In this document: positions 1 through 11,699 of the stretch, in pieces
How positions within the stretch are numbered: position 1 is the stretch's first letter
How the letters are laid out: each line of letters starts with the position of its first letter
DNA from: Gaeumannomyces sp. JS-464
Lineage: Eukaryota; Ascomycota; Sordariomycetes; Magnaporthales; Magnaporthaceae
DNA length: 64,000 nt
Reading direction: 5' to 3'
Assembly: GCA_002197995.1 (NCBI GenBank)
Contig: NGZR01000001.1
Span: forward strand, 10,993,501 to 11,057,500
The notes under the pieces: model-generated
Told to the model about the DNA's origin: nothing
What the model saw: the letters and a program-made list of their open reading frames with translations, nothing else
The model's database searches: none
Translations under genes and position numbers: made by a program

Positions 1-1240
1 ACAAACGGGGTTTAACATCCGCAAAGCTTTTGCCGATAGCAAAAACTTGCCGTTTACGACAGCCGACGTCCCAAAAGCTTATCGAACCCCTATTGGGTTC
101 GTGCTAAAAGCGAAAACGGCCGATATTTAAAGCCGGCTTTTGCAGCATCGATTCGAATTAAGCCGTTTATATAACGCTGAAAGGATTAAAAAGCCCGAAA
201 TTTGGTTTAACTACGTAATTTCCGGCTGCCCCACGTTTTTAACGAACGGCTTCGAACAAAGCGTTTTGGTATTAAAAAAGCTGGTTCGGGAGGAAGTGAA
301 AGCCCAAACAGGGCTAAAACCGGTAAGCGCTAAGCCCTCCGGGGCCGGCGCCGATTACTAAAGACGTATATTATGAATTATATTCTTTTACACGCACGTG
401 GCCGGGTTTAGGCTTTAGCGGATCACTTCCTTTTCACGCCGTATATAACGACACCCGCTAGTTACCCAGCACACTCCCGGCTGCCACGGCTTTCACGTGG
501 CCCGCAACTGTGCCCCGGCTAAAAAATGCCTATAATGCGGGAAAGTAAACGACGGCCGGCACGCACAGCCGTGTACGGCACCCCCGCAATGTGCGAACTG
601 CTTAAGCTTTTACACTGCTAACTATTTAAACTGCCTTTTTAAACTTATACGGGTAAACGGAGTGCTAAAGGACTTAACCTATAAGGAAAAAGGTGCTATT
701 AGGAGGCTGGGCGCGCAAGCGTACCGGGCGGCGACAAAAGCGGCGGAAGCCGCCGCTGCTAACCCCGCCGCCGCTGCCACCCCCGTCGCTACCACCGTCG
801 CTGCCGCTGCCATTAATACCGCCGTTGCTTTCGCCACCGCCGCCATTACGGACAGCTCCGCCGTAACCACGCTACCACCCACGTTAACGCTGCCGTTAAT
901 ACGGCCGCTACCGCGGATGCTAATCCTACGGCCGGCACCGGAAACGCCACTTTTTCCGTTACCCCCGCCGCTGTTTCCGCCGCCCTAGCCGCCGCCGCCG
1001 CGCCGCCGCGCGCCCGCTACTACCGTGGTAAACCTGGCGGAATCGTCGGCCCCCGGGGGCGTGGCCCGTACGGCCGGCAAAGGAAGGCACCCTGTTAAAA
1101 GACCTAAGGTTAGTTTAAACAACCAATACGAAATACTGGCGGATATAGAACTGGACCCCCACGAACCCGAAGAGGTTATCGAAACAACCGAAAACCCTTC
1201 GGAAAATGCCGGCGTTCCCGCCAGCCAACAGGTTTAAAGC
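1..1240 (+). pseudogene. LINE ORF1 (gag-like) remnant with zinc knuckles
   Basis: Around 529-625 the plus strand reads a C-x2-C-G-K ... H ... C zinc knuckle followed by a second C-x2-C cluster (C-A-N-C), with one in-frame TAA that looks like a Gln codon changed by C-to-T mutation. ORF1 proteins of Tad1-like LINEs bind the element RNA through such knuckles. Positions 140-360 are an open stretch that fits the N-terminal half of ORF1. After the knuckles, 662-1240 is an Ala/Pro/Thr-rich low-complexity tail (GCC/GCT runs) ending in an acidic segment. The start codon is outside the window. Family assignment rests on the knuckles and on the following ORF2. Confidence 0.7.
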
Positions 1241-1429
1241 TAAAGCTCTTAATACACTAGCGCCACTTTTACGTATGCCAGCAGCCAACCGGATATAACA
1301 AGCGCATAGCGATAAGGCCCGGCGCCCGGGGCCTCGCTTTAAACGCCGCCGTGCTTTAACCGCCGCTTAAGCAAACGTTTAACGTAATTAGGTAGCGGCG
1401 GCTACTTTACTCCAGTTATGTTGGAGTTA

Positions 1430-4400
1430 AAAAATCGACGTAGTTTTAATGCAAAAACTTCCTAGCGCGCGGAACGGGAAGCTTATGCTATGCACTTACC
1501 TGTTGTACGAGCTATTTACTCCGGTAAAAAGCTAGCACGACCACTAAACCAAGCCCCGGGTAATAACCTGCGTACGGAAAAACCCAGGGCTTCGGCCAGT
1601 GGCGGACCGGCTGGCAGGTAACACCCGGGATATCCTTTGGCTAACCGTTGCCGGGTGCACCTTTGTTAACTTATATAAGCCTTTAAAAAACCCTTTAAAA
1701 CCCTCGTTAAACCTTTTGCTACGTTAGCGCTTAACGGCAAAATGCGTCGTTACGGGGGATTTTAACGCAGCGTTCCCGGGGTAAAACCCGGCCTAGGGAA
1801 ATAAAAATAAAAGTTAAGATATAACCTAATAGGCCGATACTTATAACCTTTTCCTGCTTATTAAACTAGGCTAACCTACGCACGATAAAAGGGGTGTTTT
1901 AAACCTTACCTTTTCCAACGCCCCGTTAGCAAAAGCGGAAATCGACCTTTCGCTAGCAACCAACTCGGACCATCGCATAATACGGATTGAAATTTTTAGC
2001 CCTAATAACGTTATCCCCGACTGCTAGCGGATTACGCTGCCCGACGACAAACTTTTAACCTTTGCAAACGCGGTAGTAACCGGTGCTAAAAGCCTGCCGC
2101 TATTTGGAAATTTGCACGCTACGAGCCACTTGGATAAAGCAGCCGAAGCATTAATAAACTTGCTAAAAAGTGCGTTAATTGCTTTCGGCCGGGGGCTTAA
2201 AGCCGAAAGAAAAGGCTAACCGTAGTGGAACGAAAAGTGCACTAACGCACAACGGGACCTCGCAAAAGCTATGGAAAACGGCGGGCCTTTTACGGCCGAA
2301 GCCCACGTTTTGAAAGCAACGGTCCGGGCGGCTAAAAAACAACATTAGGCAAACGTACTAAAGGAAATGGATTCCCGAAAGCGTTATACCGTGCTATAAA
2401 ATGGCATAAACTCGCACTTGCTATACGGCTCCCCCGTTTAAACATCGACCGGGGATTTATAATAGCCTTAAAAGATAAAGCGAAACTATTAGGCCGCAAA
2501 ATCCTCCGCAGGTTTACGGCGGAAAACGACTTACAAAAAGACCCGCTATAGCAAAAGGCCTTTTAAAAAACCATATAACTCTCGTGGGACCCTTACGTCC
2601 TTTTAAAAAAATGCCGGAAATGCATTATAGGCACGGTAAACACGGCTCCGGGCGTTAACTTTTTATCGGTTAAGTTGCTTACAACGGTATGGCCGGCAAT
2701 AGGGGAATACGTTAAAGCCTTTTTCGAAGCTTGCTTTAAAGCCGGGCACCACCCGGCCCTTTTTCGTACAGCGGACATGGTTATGCTAAAAAAGCCGAAT
2801 AAAACGGATATAACGAACCTAAAATCCTACCGCTTAATAGCTTTACTCCCGTGCTTAAAGAAAGGGTTAAAACGGCTAATAGTTTCGCGAATAGCGTCCT
2901 TCGCATTATAATACGAGCTTATAACCCCGTAACACGCCGGGGCTACTCCGAAAAAGCCGCCATCGATTTAACAGCGTGCGTGGCCCACGAGGTGGAACTG
3001 GCTTTTTAAAAGCATAAATCGGCCGCTTTTATTACTATAAATATACAAAAGGCTTTTAACGCCGTACTCCGCCGAAGGCTTTTTCGAAGGCTTTTAAACT
3101 AAGGTTGGGATTTAACGCTAATACGATAAGTGTTATCTTTTGCAAAAAATAAGGTGGTTAAAGTGCGGTTGGAAAACGCTACGACACCCCTTTTTTCCCC
3201 GGATTGCGGACTACTTTAAGGGTTACTGGCATTACCGGTCCTATTTATGCTTTATATAGCTAAAATCCTACCTAAAGCAAAAGCGGTTAGGTATAAATAC
3301 GCGGACGATATAAGCATTTGCGTAACGGGTAGCACTTCGAAAAAGTGCTCCCGTAAAGCAAAAGTAACAGTAACGGAAATCCTCCGCTAAAAAAGGCTAA
3401 TAAAAAGCTTTCAACCCGGGGAAATGCGAGCTTATGCATTTTTTTAAACGGAAAAATCCCACAATTTTAACGGTTACAGCGAAAGGCCTTACCATATAAC
3501 AAGCTACAAAAGCTTTACGGTAGTTAAGGATTTTTTTTAACCAAAAGCTTAATTTTAAAGCCTATGTTAATAATAGGGCTGCAAAAGCCTAAAGCGTTGC
3601 AAACCACTTTTAAAAGCTTACGAATTTGATAAAAGGGATACCGGCGCATTCGGTTTACAAAACCGTTATAACGGTTATAATCCCTACGGCTTTATACGGT
3701 GCCGAAGTATGGTATAAGGGCAAAACTAAACCACACCCGTATAAGCCGGCACGATAGCAAATTATCCGTTAAAGCTATTTAATCGCACGGGTTAATAAAG
3801 CTTTAACCGCGTTTTTCCGGGCAATGGTTTTAATTTAAAAAACCATACCGATAAACGCTTTGCATTACGAGTCCGGCATTCCAAATAACCAAACGCTTTT
3901 AAAATAAACCCGCTTCCGTTTTGCGGCCCGTATAAATACGGTTCCGAAAATCACCTTTTAGCCGCAGCGGCTAAGCCGGCCTTAAACACTTAAAGGCCTA
4001 AAACAGGCCTGCCGGGCAAACTTGCAACCTTTTTGCAAAGGACGGCCGGACTCCTTCCGGCTTGCACTCGCCCGGCTTACCCCTTTTACAATATACGGGG
4101 CTTAAAATAGCTATACAAAAAAAGCAAACAGCTGCTAAAGCATTTACGGCGTAGCTTCGCACCCTTCCACCTACTAACGTTATAATATATAGCAACGGGT
4201 CCAAAGCAAAAAACGGGGCAGTTGGATACGGCTGGGTAATACACCAAGCCGGCTAATGCAAACTTTCCAAGCACGGTCGGCTAGCGCATCCCGCGGAAGT
4301 ATTCGACGGCGAGGCGGAAAGGGCCTGGATGGGCCTTCGTAAAACCGTTTGGAGCTTTCGCAATTACACCTTCCACTTGTGCCTCGATAACACCTCGGCG

Positions 4401-4840
4401 GTTAACGGCTGTTTAAACACGGCCGCTAATAGTTTATAAAAGGCTTTTAAAAAAATCCATTGCTTTATGGATAAACACCGGGTATACGTACGCTAATCCC
4501 CGGGCTATATGGGAATTCCCGAAAACGAGGAGGCAAACGCCAAAGCAAAGTTAAGATCGGCCCTGCCGATATTACAACACTTTAAAGCAACGGTGGTTAA
4601 AATAAAAGCTTTAGCCTGGAAAACAGCCCGGGACGCCCGGAACGCACAGTTTAAAGTTAATTTTCCGGATCCGTATAAGGCCATAAGCTTTTCGCCGGTA
4701 CCACAACATACGCCCGTCGCGTTACAACTGCACCGGAAAGTATTGCAAAGGCTAATAGCCGCACGCGCCGGCCACGGGGATTTCGATTGGTACCACCGAA
4801 AGTTTTAACACGAAAACGATAACCCGTGCTAATGCGGAAA
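1430..4840 (+). pseudogene. LINE ORF2: endonuclease, reverse transcriptase, RNase H remnant
   Basis: Endonuclease motifs are visible: a GDFN motif near 1754-1765 and an SDHR motif near 1959-1970, both typical of the exonuclease/endonuclease/phosphatase fold. The RT begins near 2590. Positions 2675-2911 hold an open run with the LINE signature of a hydrophobic helix, a Lys-Pro-Asn-Lys turn and a Ser-Tyr-Arg segment. The catalytic box YADD is intact at 3298-3309. RNase H follows: a YSNGS start near 4185, a conserved Glu in DGEAE near 4309, an Asp in LDNTS near 4386, and the GIPENEEAN block near 4510. A C-x-C-G zinc knuckle sits near 4826. Many Trp/Gln positions are stops, so this is a dead copy even though the YADD box survived. 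Confidence 0.85.
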
Positions 4841-5299
4841 AAACAGGTCCCCTTCCCAACTTGTATTTTAAAAGCTGGCTAAGGCGGCAAAAAAATAAAT
4901 GGCTTATAACGGACCCTTCCCCGGCATTCGACAAGCCCGGATATTAAAAACGGCTTTTTTAAAAGCCCTCCCTTTTTGCTTCGTTCGTCGAAGCAACCAA
5001 CTATTATACTATCGCTAAACGATAATAACAAGGTTTGCAAAACCCGCATACAACCTACTCCTTTTTTTTCTTTTACACCTTTTACTTTTTCCTTTGTACT
5101 ACTAAAACCAACAGTAAACCCGCTAATCCCCCGCACTCCGGGCCGGGCATAAAGGAGGTCCTAAAAACCCCCTGTTTAAACCCGGCCTTACCCTTTTTCC
5201 GGCACAACCGCCGGCCGACAGCATCACTACTACCCGCAGCGCTTTACAACGCCCCGGCGTATATATATACGCCTTCCCGCCGATCGCCCGCTTATTAAC

Positions 5300-5480
5300 A
5301 AAAAGCGCCGGAAAGCGGCCCGACCTCCGTATGCCTTCGGGTTTAATTCTGCTAGCCGCCGGATAGCAACATGTAGTTTAGTGTTTAGCTTAGGTAGTGC
5401 TACTACGTTGTATGCCCTTTAAAAGGCAGGGACTGGTAAATCCTAACGTACCGACGTTAAATATACTCACTTACTCACTT
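5300..5480. other. Unassigned spacer between LINE and gag fragment
   Basis: I see no coding similarity here. It probably holds the LINE 3' end and the start of the next repeat, but no terminal repeat or poly(A) tract fixes the junction. Confidence 0.4.
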
Positions 5481-6300
5481 GCTCGTACAAGTTTCCCACA
5501 CCCGACAAATACGATAAAAAAGAAGGAAAGCTAAAAACTTTCCTTAGCGAATGCAAAAGGTACTTCCTATTTTACTAAGCTTATTTTAAACGAAAAAAAT
5601 AAAAGGTTGCTTACGTTGCCACGCGCTTAAATGGCAAAATTAAAAATTAGTTCGAACTTATATAGGCAAATTACTTAAAAGGATATAACGCGTTTAACGA
5701 GGATATGAAAATCGTATTCGTTAATTTTAACCGGTTTGAAAAAAAAATCGCTAAAATGTTCGAACAAATCGACGAAAAGAAAATGGCTGAAAAAAAGCTA
5801 TTTTAGTTCCGATAAAAAGGAGCGGCGTTAACCTATGTTTCGAAGTTCCAGCGACTCGTTAACAAACTCGATTAAACCGAGCAAACCAAAATTACCCACT
5901 TTTATAACGGCTTGCGAAACGACGTAAAAAACGAAATAGCTAAAGTTAAATAACCAAAAGCTTTTACCGAATACGTTATTACAGCTATTAAAATTAGCGA
6001 CAAATTAGGGGCTGTTTAATAGTGAATGGAGATTTTTGGTTTCCCATACTATTTTTAATAACCGCTGGAAAACTGGTTTGCGGATCCGTGCTAAAAGCTC
6101 CCTAGCTTTTGTAAAAAGCTTAATAAATATAGCTCCAAGCCTGCTAAAAGTACCTTTTTAACCAAGCCAACGAGTCGCGTAAATGCAGCCTTTATAAGCC
6201 ACGTGGGACCCCGAACAGGATTAAAGCCGGCCGCCGAATGTAAAAGATAAAGGGGATTTAAATTAAGTGCAGGAAGTAGGGGTGAACAACTCGACGATTT
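5480..6300 (+). pseudogene. Ty3/gypsy gag fragment
   Basis: Plus-strand translation, ignoring RIP-type stops, gives the typical fungal gypsy capsid pattern. There is a segment with FEKKIAKMFEQIDEKKMAEK (near 5737-5800), then a Thr-Tyr-Val-Ser-Lys-Phe-Gln stretch, then a Phe-Tyr-x-Gly-Leu-x2-Asp-Val-Lys block near 5900-5940, and a final Ile-Ser-Asp-Lys-Leu. Homologues bind element RNA and assemble virus-like particles in the cytoplasm. The N-terminal capsid part may begin around 5500; similarity fades after about 6300. No protease or RT follows, so this is an orphan fragment cut by the Harbinger sequence. Confidence 0.65.
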
Positions 6301-6419
6301 TACCCGCAATTTTTGCCCGTTAACTACACCAAATATACCATTTAACTCGCCTTTTTTTTGCTTTATCCGATAGCTATTTCGCTACTTACCTCCCGGGCCC
6401 TGTACTGGCGCAAAACCCG

Positions 6420-7600
6420 TTAAATCTTTTTTTTTTATGCAAACCGTCGTAACCACCTGTATTACCGGATCTTTTAAGGGCGTAAGCGGAGGCTTACGGA
6501 CCGTGCATACGGCGGTCTTTGCCGGCGACACCTTTTTCCAGTACTAGCAAAAACCCGAGGCCTCCCCGGCCTTTTAGCAGCTTTTCCAGGTTAATTAAAA
6601 CACCTTTTAAGGTTTTTACGACTGGCTAATTACGAATACAAAGCTTACAAGGTCCAAGCTCGTCTTTTTAGGCGAGAAAGTGGCCTTTTTCTTATATATT
6701 TGTGGGCAGGGAGTTTTTTTTAAAGTCGCGGCCCACTTTTTTGGCCGCAGTCCGGTAATAACGCACCGGTATTTTCACGAGGTATTGCAAGCCATGCAGC
6801 ACTTCCACGTCGCGTTTGTAACGTTGCCGGGGGTTTCCGACGTTTCCTGGCCTAATTGCAAGCGTTAAAAGGTCCGGAAGGCCTTCGCTGGCTGCCTGGA
6901 AGCCGTCGACGGGACTTTAATCAATGCTAAAGTCAGCGCGAAGGAGAGAGTCGCGTAAAAAAGTCGAAAGGGCTTACTGCGCAAAACGTACTGGCGGCCG
7001 TAAATTACGGCGGGCGGTTCGTTTTCGTTTTGGCAGGTATAAAAGGCTTAGTATACGACTCCCAAGTATTTAGGAAGGCTTTTTCGCGCGGATTTCAAAT
7101 CTTTCCAGGCTACTTTTACTTTAGGGATACCGGTTTTGGCTTAAAGCAAAGAGTAATTACTTTTTACGGCGCGACGAGGTATTACTTATAAAAACAAAGC
7201 TTTGCACGGCCGGAAACCCTGGAGGAGCTTTTTAACCTGCACTATGCAAAAATACGCGTAAGGGTTAAAAGGTCCTTCGGCGAGCTTAAAAGCTGCTGGA
7301 AAATTATTAAAGCACGGCCCCCGACCATTATATCCGCATACAAGTTAGCATCGTGTTAGCTGTTATAGCTTTGCATAAATTCATTTTAAAAAGGAATTTA
7401 AGGCATTTTTAACATTTAATCCCGGCCCCGAACAGGTTAAAATCGATAAAGAAAATTCACTTAAAAGGGCGGGTTAGGAGGAAGGGTGTAAAGCGAGGGC
7501 GGGAAATAGGCACAACGCAAGCGTTTTAAATCCAGTACCGAACCTCGATAACTAACAATTGTGGGACGATTACCAAGCGTACAAAGCTCGGGAAAGGACG
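6420..7600 (+). pseudogene. PIF/Harbinger-type transposase (DDE_Tnp_4) remnant
   Basis: An N-terminal helical region at 6680-6868 is still open. A first catalytic block of the form x-Ala-Val-Asp-Gly-Thr follows near 6900-6917. Then comes a stretch reading NVLAAVNYGGRFVFVLAG near 6990-7040, followed by a Tyr-Asp-Ser-Gln-Val-Phe block. The C-terminal part has an Arg-Val-Lys-Arg-Ser-Phe-Gly-Glu-Leu-Lys run near 7260-7290. This order is that of DDE_Tnp_4 transposases of PIF/Harbinger elements. A short Trp-Asp-Asp-Tyr-Gln tail near 7563-7578 resembles the end of fungal members. In-frame TAA/TAG codons kill it. I could not find terminal inverted repeats or the expected 3-bp target duplication. Confidence 0.75.
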
Positions 7601-8127
7601 CTGTAACCTGTGTTTAAATCGCCTCGTTAAAAGGAATTAAAAGGATATCGCGGCTTGCTAATTAAAGCACTGGTTTAAAAAAAAGGTTAACCCAAAAAAA
7701 GCGGCATAGCGAGGGCTTTTATGCGAAGGTGGCAAATTTAGCGTAGCGAAAAATGCTTAGTTCCATGCAGGAGTAGGACAATTTAATTACCCTTGTTAAA
7801 GCGAGTCGAACAGTGCTTTTTTCGAAAAGAGCGGCCAAAAATTAAAAGGAGGGCCGGCGATTAAATTAAAAGGTTATCCGGATATGCGAAGCGTTACTTA
7901 TTTAGGTAATAAATGCGGTAGCAATAGGTTAGCCGAAATATTAACTAAATCCAAGTGGAAATTATAATAAAAAGGTGGCACTTGTTAAGCTTCGCCGGCC
8001 AATTTCCATCGTTTTCGTTACGATAATTTCGGTATTTGCTTAAATCGGAACTTGGTGCATTTTAATCGCCTTTTTAAAGCTAATTAAATGCTGTAACCCG
8101 CGGCGCGATTAACGCTGTTTTTATTTA
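7600..8127. other. Unassigned repeat-derived sequence
   Basis: RIP-like composition with no continuous reading frame. A plus-strand piece near 7880-7965 vaguely resembles the end of a copia RNase H domain (Leu-Ala-Glu-Ile-Leu-Thr-Lys) and is followed by a purine tract near 7968-7982, which could be a polypurine tract. The evidence is too thin to call an element. Confidence 0.3.
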
Positions 8128-8317
8128 TGTAATAAGCTAAGCTAATAGGTAATGGTTAATAGGAGCTTTGGTAATGTTATTTTTTAAAATAAAAAGGAAT
8201 AAAAAGGAAAAAAGGTCGGCTTAATCCCGGAAGCTGTCCCTAGTTATATATGCATAAAAACGGTTTAAAGGTAACCTTTAAACCCTTTACCCGTGCTACT
8301 AGCACGGAATTATAATA
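8128..8317 (+). repeat. Solo-LTR-like repeat, copy 1 (190 bp)
   Basis: It begins TGTAATAAGC and ends in a form derived from ...ATAACA. The same unit recurs in the same orientation at 35451-35634, where it interrupts a gypsy element. The TG...CA-type ends and the precise boundaries at two unrelated sites suggest a solo LTR. The flanking 5-mers here do not match, so any target duplication has decayed. Confidence 0.55.
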
Positions 8318-8821
8318 TAACCCCCTTTTCCGGGTGTTAGCCGCGTTCCGGGTCGTTGCTTTTTAAATTAGCGAATGCCTATTTGGATGCGCGGTTACCA
8401 ATAAGGCGTTTTTATATCGCAAGGTTATCGGTTAACTTGTTTTAATTCGCTATATAATAAATATTGCCGAGTCGAAAGCTGTTAACCCTGTTTAGCTTAG
8501 TTGGTTGCCCGGTGGTTACCGCCGCGACGGAGGGCTGTTAATGCTGCTTTACTTAGTTAGCTGCCTGCTAATTACCGTCGTTTCGAAACGTTGTTAATCC
8601 CGCTTTGCTTAGCCGGCTGCTTATTATTCGTTGCCGTTTTGGTTAAATGTTATTTATAGGTTAAGGTGCGTTTGCCGTTTTTATTAAATCGTTATGGCCC
8701 CGCGTTATGTTTGGTTTTTTTTCGCGTTTTTTATAAGTTTTCGTCCCGGTTCCGCGTTTTTTTTTATAAAAACCTCCCATTTCGCGTTTTTTTTTTAATT
8801 TTTTTTTTAATTTTTTTTTTA
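8318..8821. other. Unassigned, T-rich repeat-derived sequence
   Basis: No reading frame or domain was recognised. Runs of T and of TTTCGCGTTTTTT-type motifs are dense at 8700-8822, immediately before the gypsy insertion site. Confidence 0.4.
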
Positions 8822-8826
8822 TAACG

Positions 8827-9015
8827 TATCGCGAATAGCAAGGGGTTTAATTGCGATATTTGTGGTAAATGGTGGTTTTTCTTTTAGGAAAAAGTTGGAA
8901 GCCGGAAGCCAAAAGGACAAACTTGCAAATAACATTTTTATAAGTGCCCTACTCCCTTATCCATGCGATAAGGGTTAAAGTACGCTGCCCTTTCCACCCT
9001 TTACGAGCCATAACA
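8827..9015 (-). repeat. Gypsy 1 LTR, 3' end of element
   Basis: Matches 22073-22260 over its length, mostly differing by transitions. On the minus strand it starts TGTTATGGCT and ends ...CGCGATA. TAACG lies directly outside it at 8822-8826. Confidence 0.9.
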
Positions 9016-9041
9016 AGTGCCGGCGTATAAAAAAAAACTCC

Positions 9042-9211
9042 TAATGGAGGTGCGCGATAACAAGCACCCGAAGTGATTAGTAATTATTCCTTAGCTACTT
9101 TATTGGATCGCGGGCTAAAGCGCGCGCAGGCCAAAATACTAAGGCCAGTGCATAGGCCTAAAGCTGTAAGGCACCAGTTGCCACCCACGTAACTTTAGGC
9201 CACTTTTAACA
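9042..9211 (-). repeat. Copia 1 LTR, 3' end of element
   Basis: 170 bp, matching 14244-14413 and 63539-63709. The plus strand reads TAATGGAGG (TGATGGAGG in the third copy) and ends TTTAACA. A run of six C at 9212-9217 is the complement of a G-rich polypurine tract abutting the LTR. Confidence 0.92.
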
Positions 9212-9219
9212 CCCCCCGT

Positions 9220-11100
9220 AGGCCATACAACGGCTTTAAAAGCATTACGAGCACGCATTTACGTAGTAACCTTCCAAGTTCGTGGTGTTTCCTTGGTTTT
9301 CCTATAAGCCGTTTATTGCGGCATTTGCTGCATTTCCAGCTAAATAACAAACCTCGCCTATCCTTTCGCCGTTAAGCCCTTCGTAAAACCGTCCGCTTTT
9401 ATGTTAGCCGTGCTAACTAATTTAAGGGTGAAAAGTTAACGCTTTATAGCATCGATTACCCACTTATAACGGAGGTCGATTATACGGGTGCGGGCTAATT
9501 TTAACGGGTTTAGCACCGTCGTTTAAACGTTAACGCTATCCGTATGCATTACGAAAGTTTTTCGCTAAAGGTATCCAGTTTTTTTTAAAATGCTTTTAAT
9601 CCAAAATAAAGCCCGGCCCGTTAATAGGAGGTTAACGAATTCCGCTTCCGTCGTTAACGTCGTTACAAAAGTTTGCTTTTTTAATTACCAATAAATAGGA
9701 CCACCCGCTAGCATAACGATTACGCCGCTTATAAATGCCCTCGTACGGAAGCAGTTAGCGAACGAGGCATTTCCGTAGGCTTTTAAGCCTATCGCTTCGG
9801 CGTTATAAGTAAGCCCACCAAAGGTGAGCGCGAGCCTTTTAATGCTAATAATATAGCGTTAAAAATGCTTTAGTAATGCCAAATGCTCGTTGCCGGGATT
9901 GGCGTTAACCTTTTGTAACCTTTTTACGGTATACGTGATATTAGGGCGAGTAATGCCAGCGAGGTAGTTAATACTCGCTATTTCCGACTGGTAGCGCAAA
10001 ACCTCCTCGTGCGGGAAAAGGTCCCAAATAATCGGCATTACAAAGCCAAAAGGCCAGGGCGTTTTCACTGCTTTAAGGTTTTTCCGTCCGTATTTAATAA
10101 TGATTTTATTAATATAATCGCGTTAGTAAAAGCTTACAATCCTCCGCTAGCGATCCTTTATAACCTGCATGCCGAGGAACGTTTTTGCGTTACCTAAAGC
10201 GGTTATTTCGAACCGGCTACCCATTTCGTTAACGATGGTTTTAATTTCCGTAACCGTATAAGCGGCAATTTGGAAATCGTTCACGTAAAGCAATAGCATG
10301 GCGCTCGTTTCCTTTTTGCGGTAAAAGCAAACGTTTTGGTAAATCGGCCTAAAGCTAAATGCTTTAAGCTCCGAAGTAATCGTTTAATACCACTATAAAA
10401 GCGATTTGCGAAAGCCGTAAAATGCCTTTTTTAAACGGCAATAATAGCCTTTTTGCCCAACCGGAATGCTTTAAAATTGCTGTACGTATACCATAACGTT
10501 ACCAGGTACGATAGCGTTAAAATAGGCAACCACGAAGTCGAACTGGCGGCACTTAAAGTTATTAACGGCTACAAGTATAAAAAACACCTTCGTAAATGCT
10601 GCATAAGCGATTGCCGCGTACGTTACAACCTTATCCTCGCCCGAAATATCGTCGTAATTGCCGCAAACAACCTAACGCGTTTTAATTTTTTTAAAAGCGC
10701 CGTTAAGCGTTAACTTAAGCACGTATACCCATTTGCCCGGCAGTGCTTGGCGTTTGCGGGCAATTTTTCCAGCACTTACGTGCCTTTTTTAAACAGCGTG
10801 TTAATTTGCTTTTACATTGCTAGCTTATAATATCGCTCGTACTCGGTTTCGTGCTTTACCGCGTCGTAATAATAGCCGGAATATACGGTGTTCCCGGCAT
10901 CGTAGCGACGCCGAAGGCGTAAAGTCGGGGATTTTAAAGCCGCCGATTTTTTAAGGCAAAACGATATCGTTATCCGGGTACGTAATGTTAACAAGTGCAA
11001 AACCCGTTTTTCGGGCAGTTTCCTCGGCAGCTTTAATATCCGTATTAAAGCTGTAAAAGCTTTCGTCGTTTCCGGCGCTTTTAAGGTTACTCGGATCCTT
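9220..11100 (-). pseudogene. Copia 1 reverse transcriptase and RNase H
   Basis: The RT palm box reads LLLYVNDFQIA on the minus strand near 10296-10265. The first Asp of YVDD has become Asn, so the active site is lost. A Phe-Leu-Gly-Met-Gln block follows near 10180. The open stretch 10068-9859 gives the copia thumb/RNase H junction: Ile-Asn-Tyr-Leu-Ala-x-Ile-Thr-Arg-Pro-Asn-Ile-x-Tyr. Confidence 0.8.
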
Positions 11101-11699
11101 TTCCGCCACCTTTTTAATATTTTTAAACTCGAAGCGAGCCGTTGTAAATGCTTCCGCGGGCTCCCTTTTTTTGCAAGTTTTTGGTGTTAGGACTTTATAA
11201 TGTTTAAAGGCCGTTAGGCGCTTTTAATCGCCGGTTACTCGGCGGGGGCGGCGGCCGCTTTTTGCAGGTCCTTTTTTTAAGCGTTACGGGTATCGTAACC
11301 GCTTCGTTACCAAGCTCGGGAGTTCCTTCGGGTGTTAGTATACCCGGGCCGGCGGGCTTTTTGGGCTTTTTAAGCTTTGCAACGGCAGGCTCCTCGTTTT
11401 CCGCTTTGGTTTCCCCGGTTTTTTCCGCAGGCGATAAATCGTTATTACCTCCGGGGCCGGCAGTATCGCTAATTGCACCGGTGTTACTATCGTTACTATC
11501 GGTGAATTAGTAATTGGGCTAGTATTGTAAACCTAATGCCCATTATAAAGTAAAGGTTTTTAATAACGGTTTCGTTAACCGTATTAGTGGTAATCGCTTT
11601 TTTAACAAAGTTATAAAGCGACTTCCGGCGTTTACTAACGCTTTGTTAATTCGTACGTTACGGTAACGGAAAACCTTATTAGTACCATCCGGCTTAACT

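Larger units (their letters stand above)
1..5300 (+). mobile_element. LINE (Tad1/I-like non-LTR retrotransposon), 5'-truncated by the window, RIP-damaged
   Basis: The stretch reads, in order on the plus strand, as an ORF1 nucleic-acid-binding protein with zinc knuckles, then an ORF2 with apurinic endonuclease, reverse transcriptase, RNase H and a C-terminal zinc knuckle. This order is that of Tad1/I-clade LINEs of filamentous fungi. TAA and TAG codons interrupt every domain at positions where homologues carry Gln or Trp, so the copy cannot make protein. The 5' end lies outside the window. The 3' end is not sharply visible; coding similarity stops near 4840, and no clear poly(A) or target duplication was found before the gag fragment near 5480. 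Confidence 0.85.

Noticed and set aside
662..988. Two overlapping Ala-rich frames on opposite strands
   Set aside because: Both come from one GCC/GCT low-complexity stretch of LINE ORF1; the antisense one (679-882) is a shadow.
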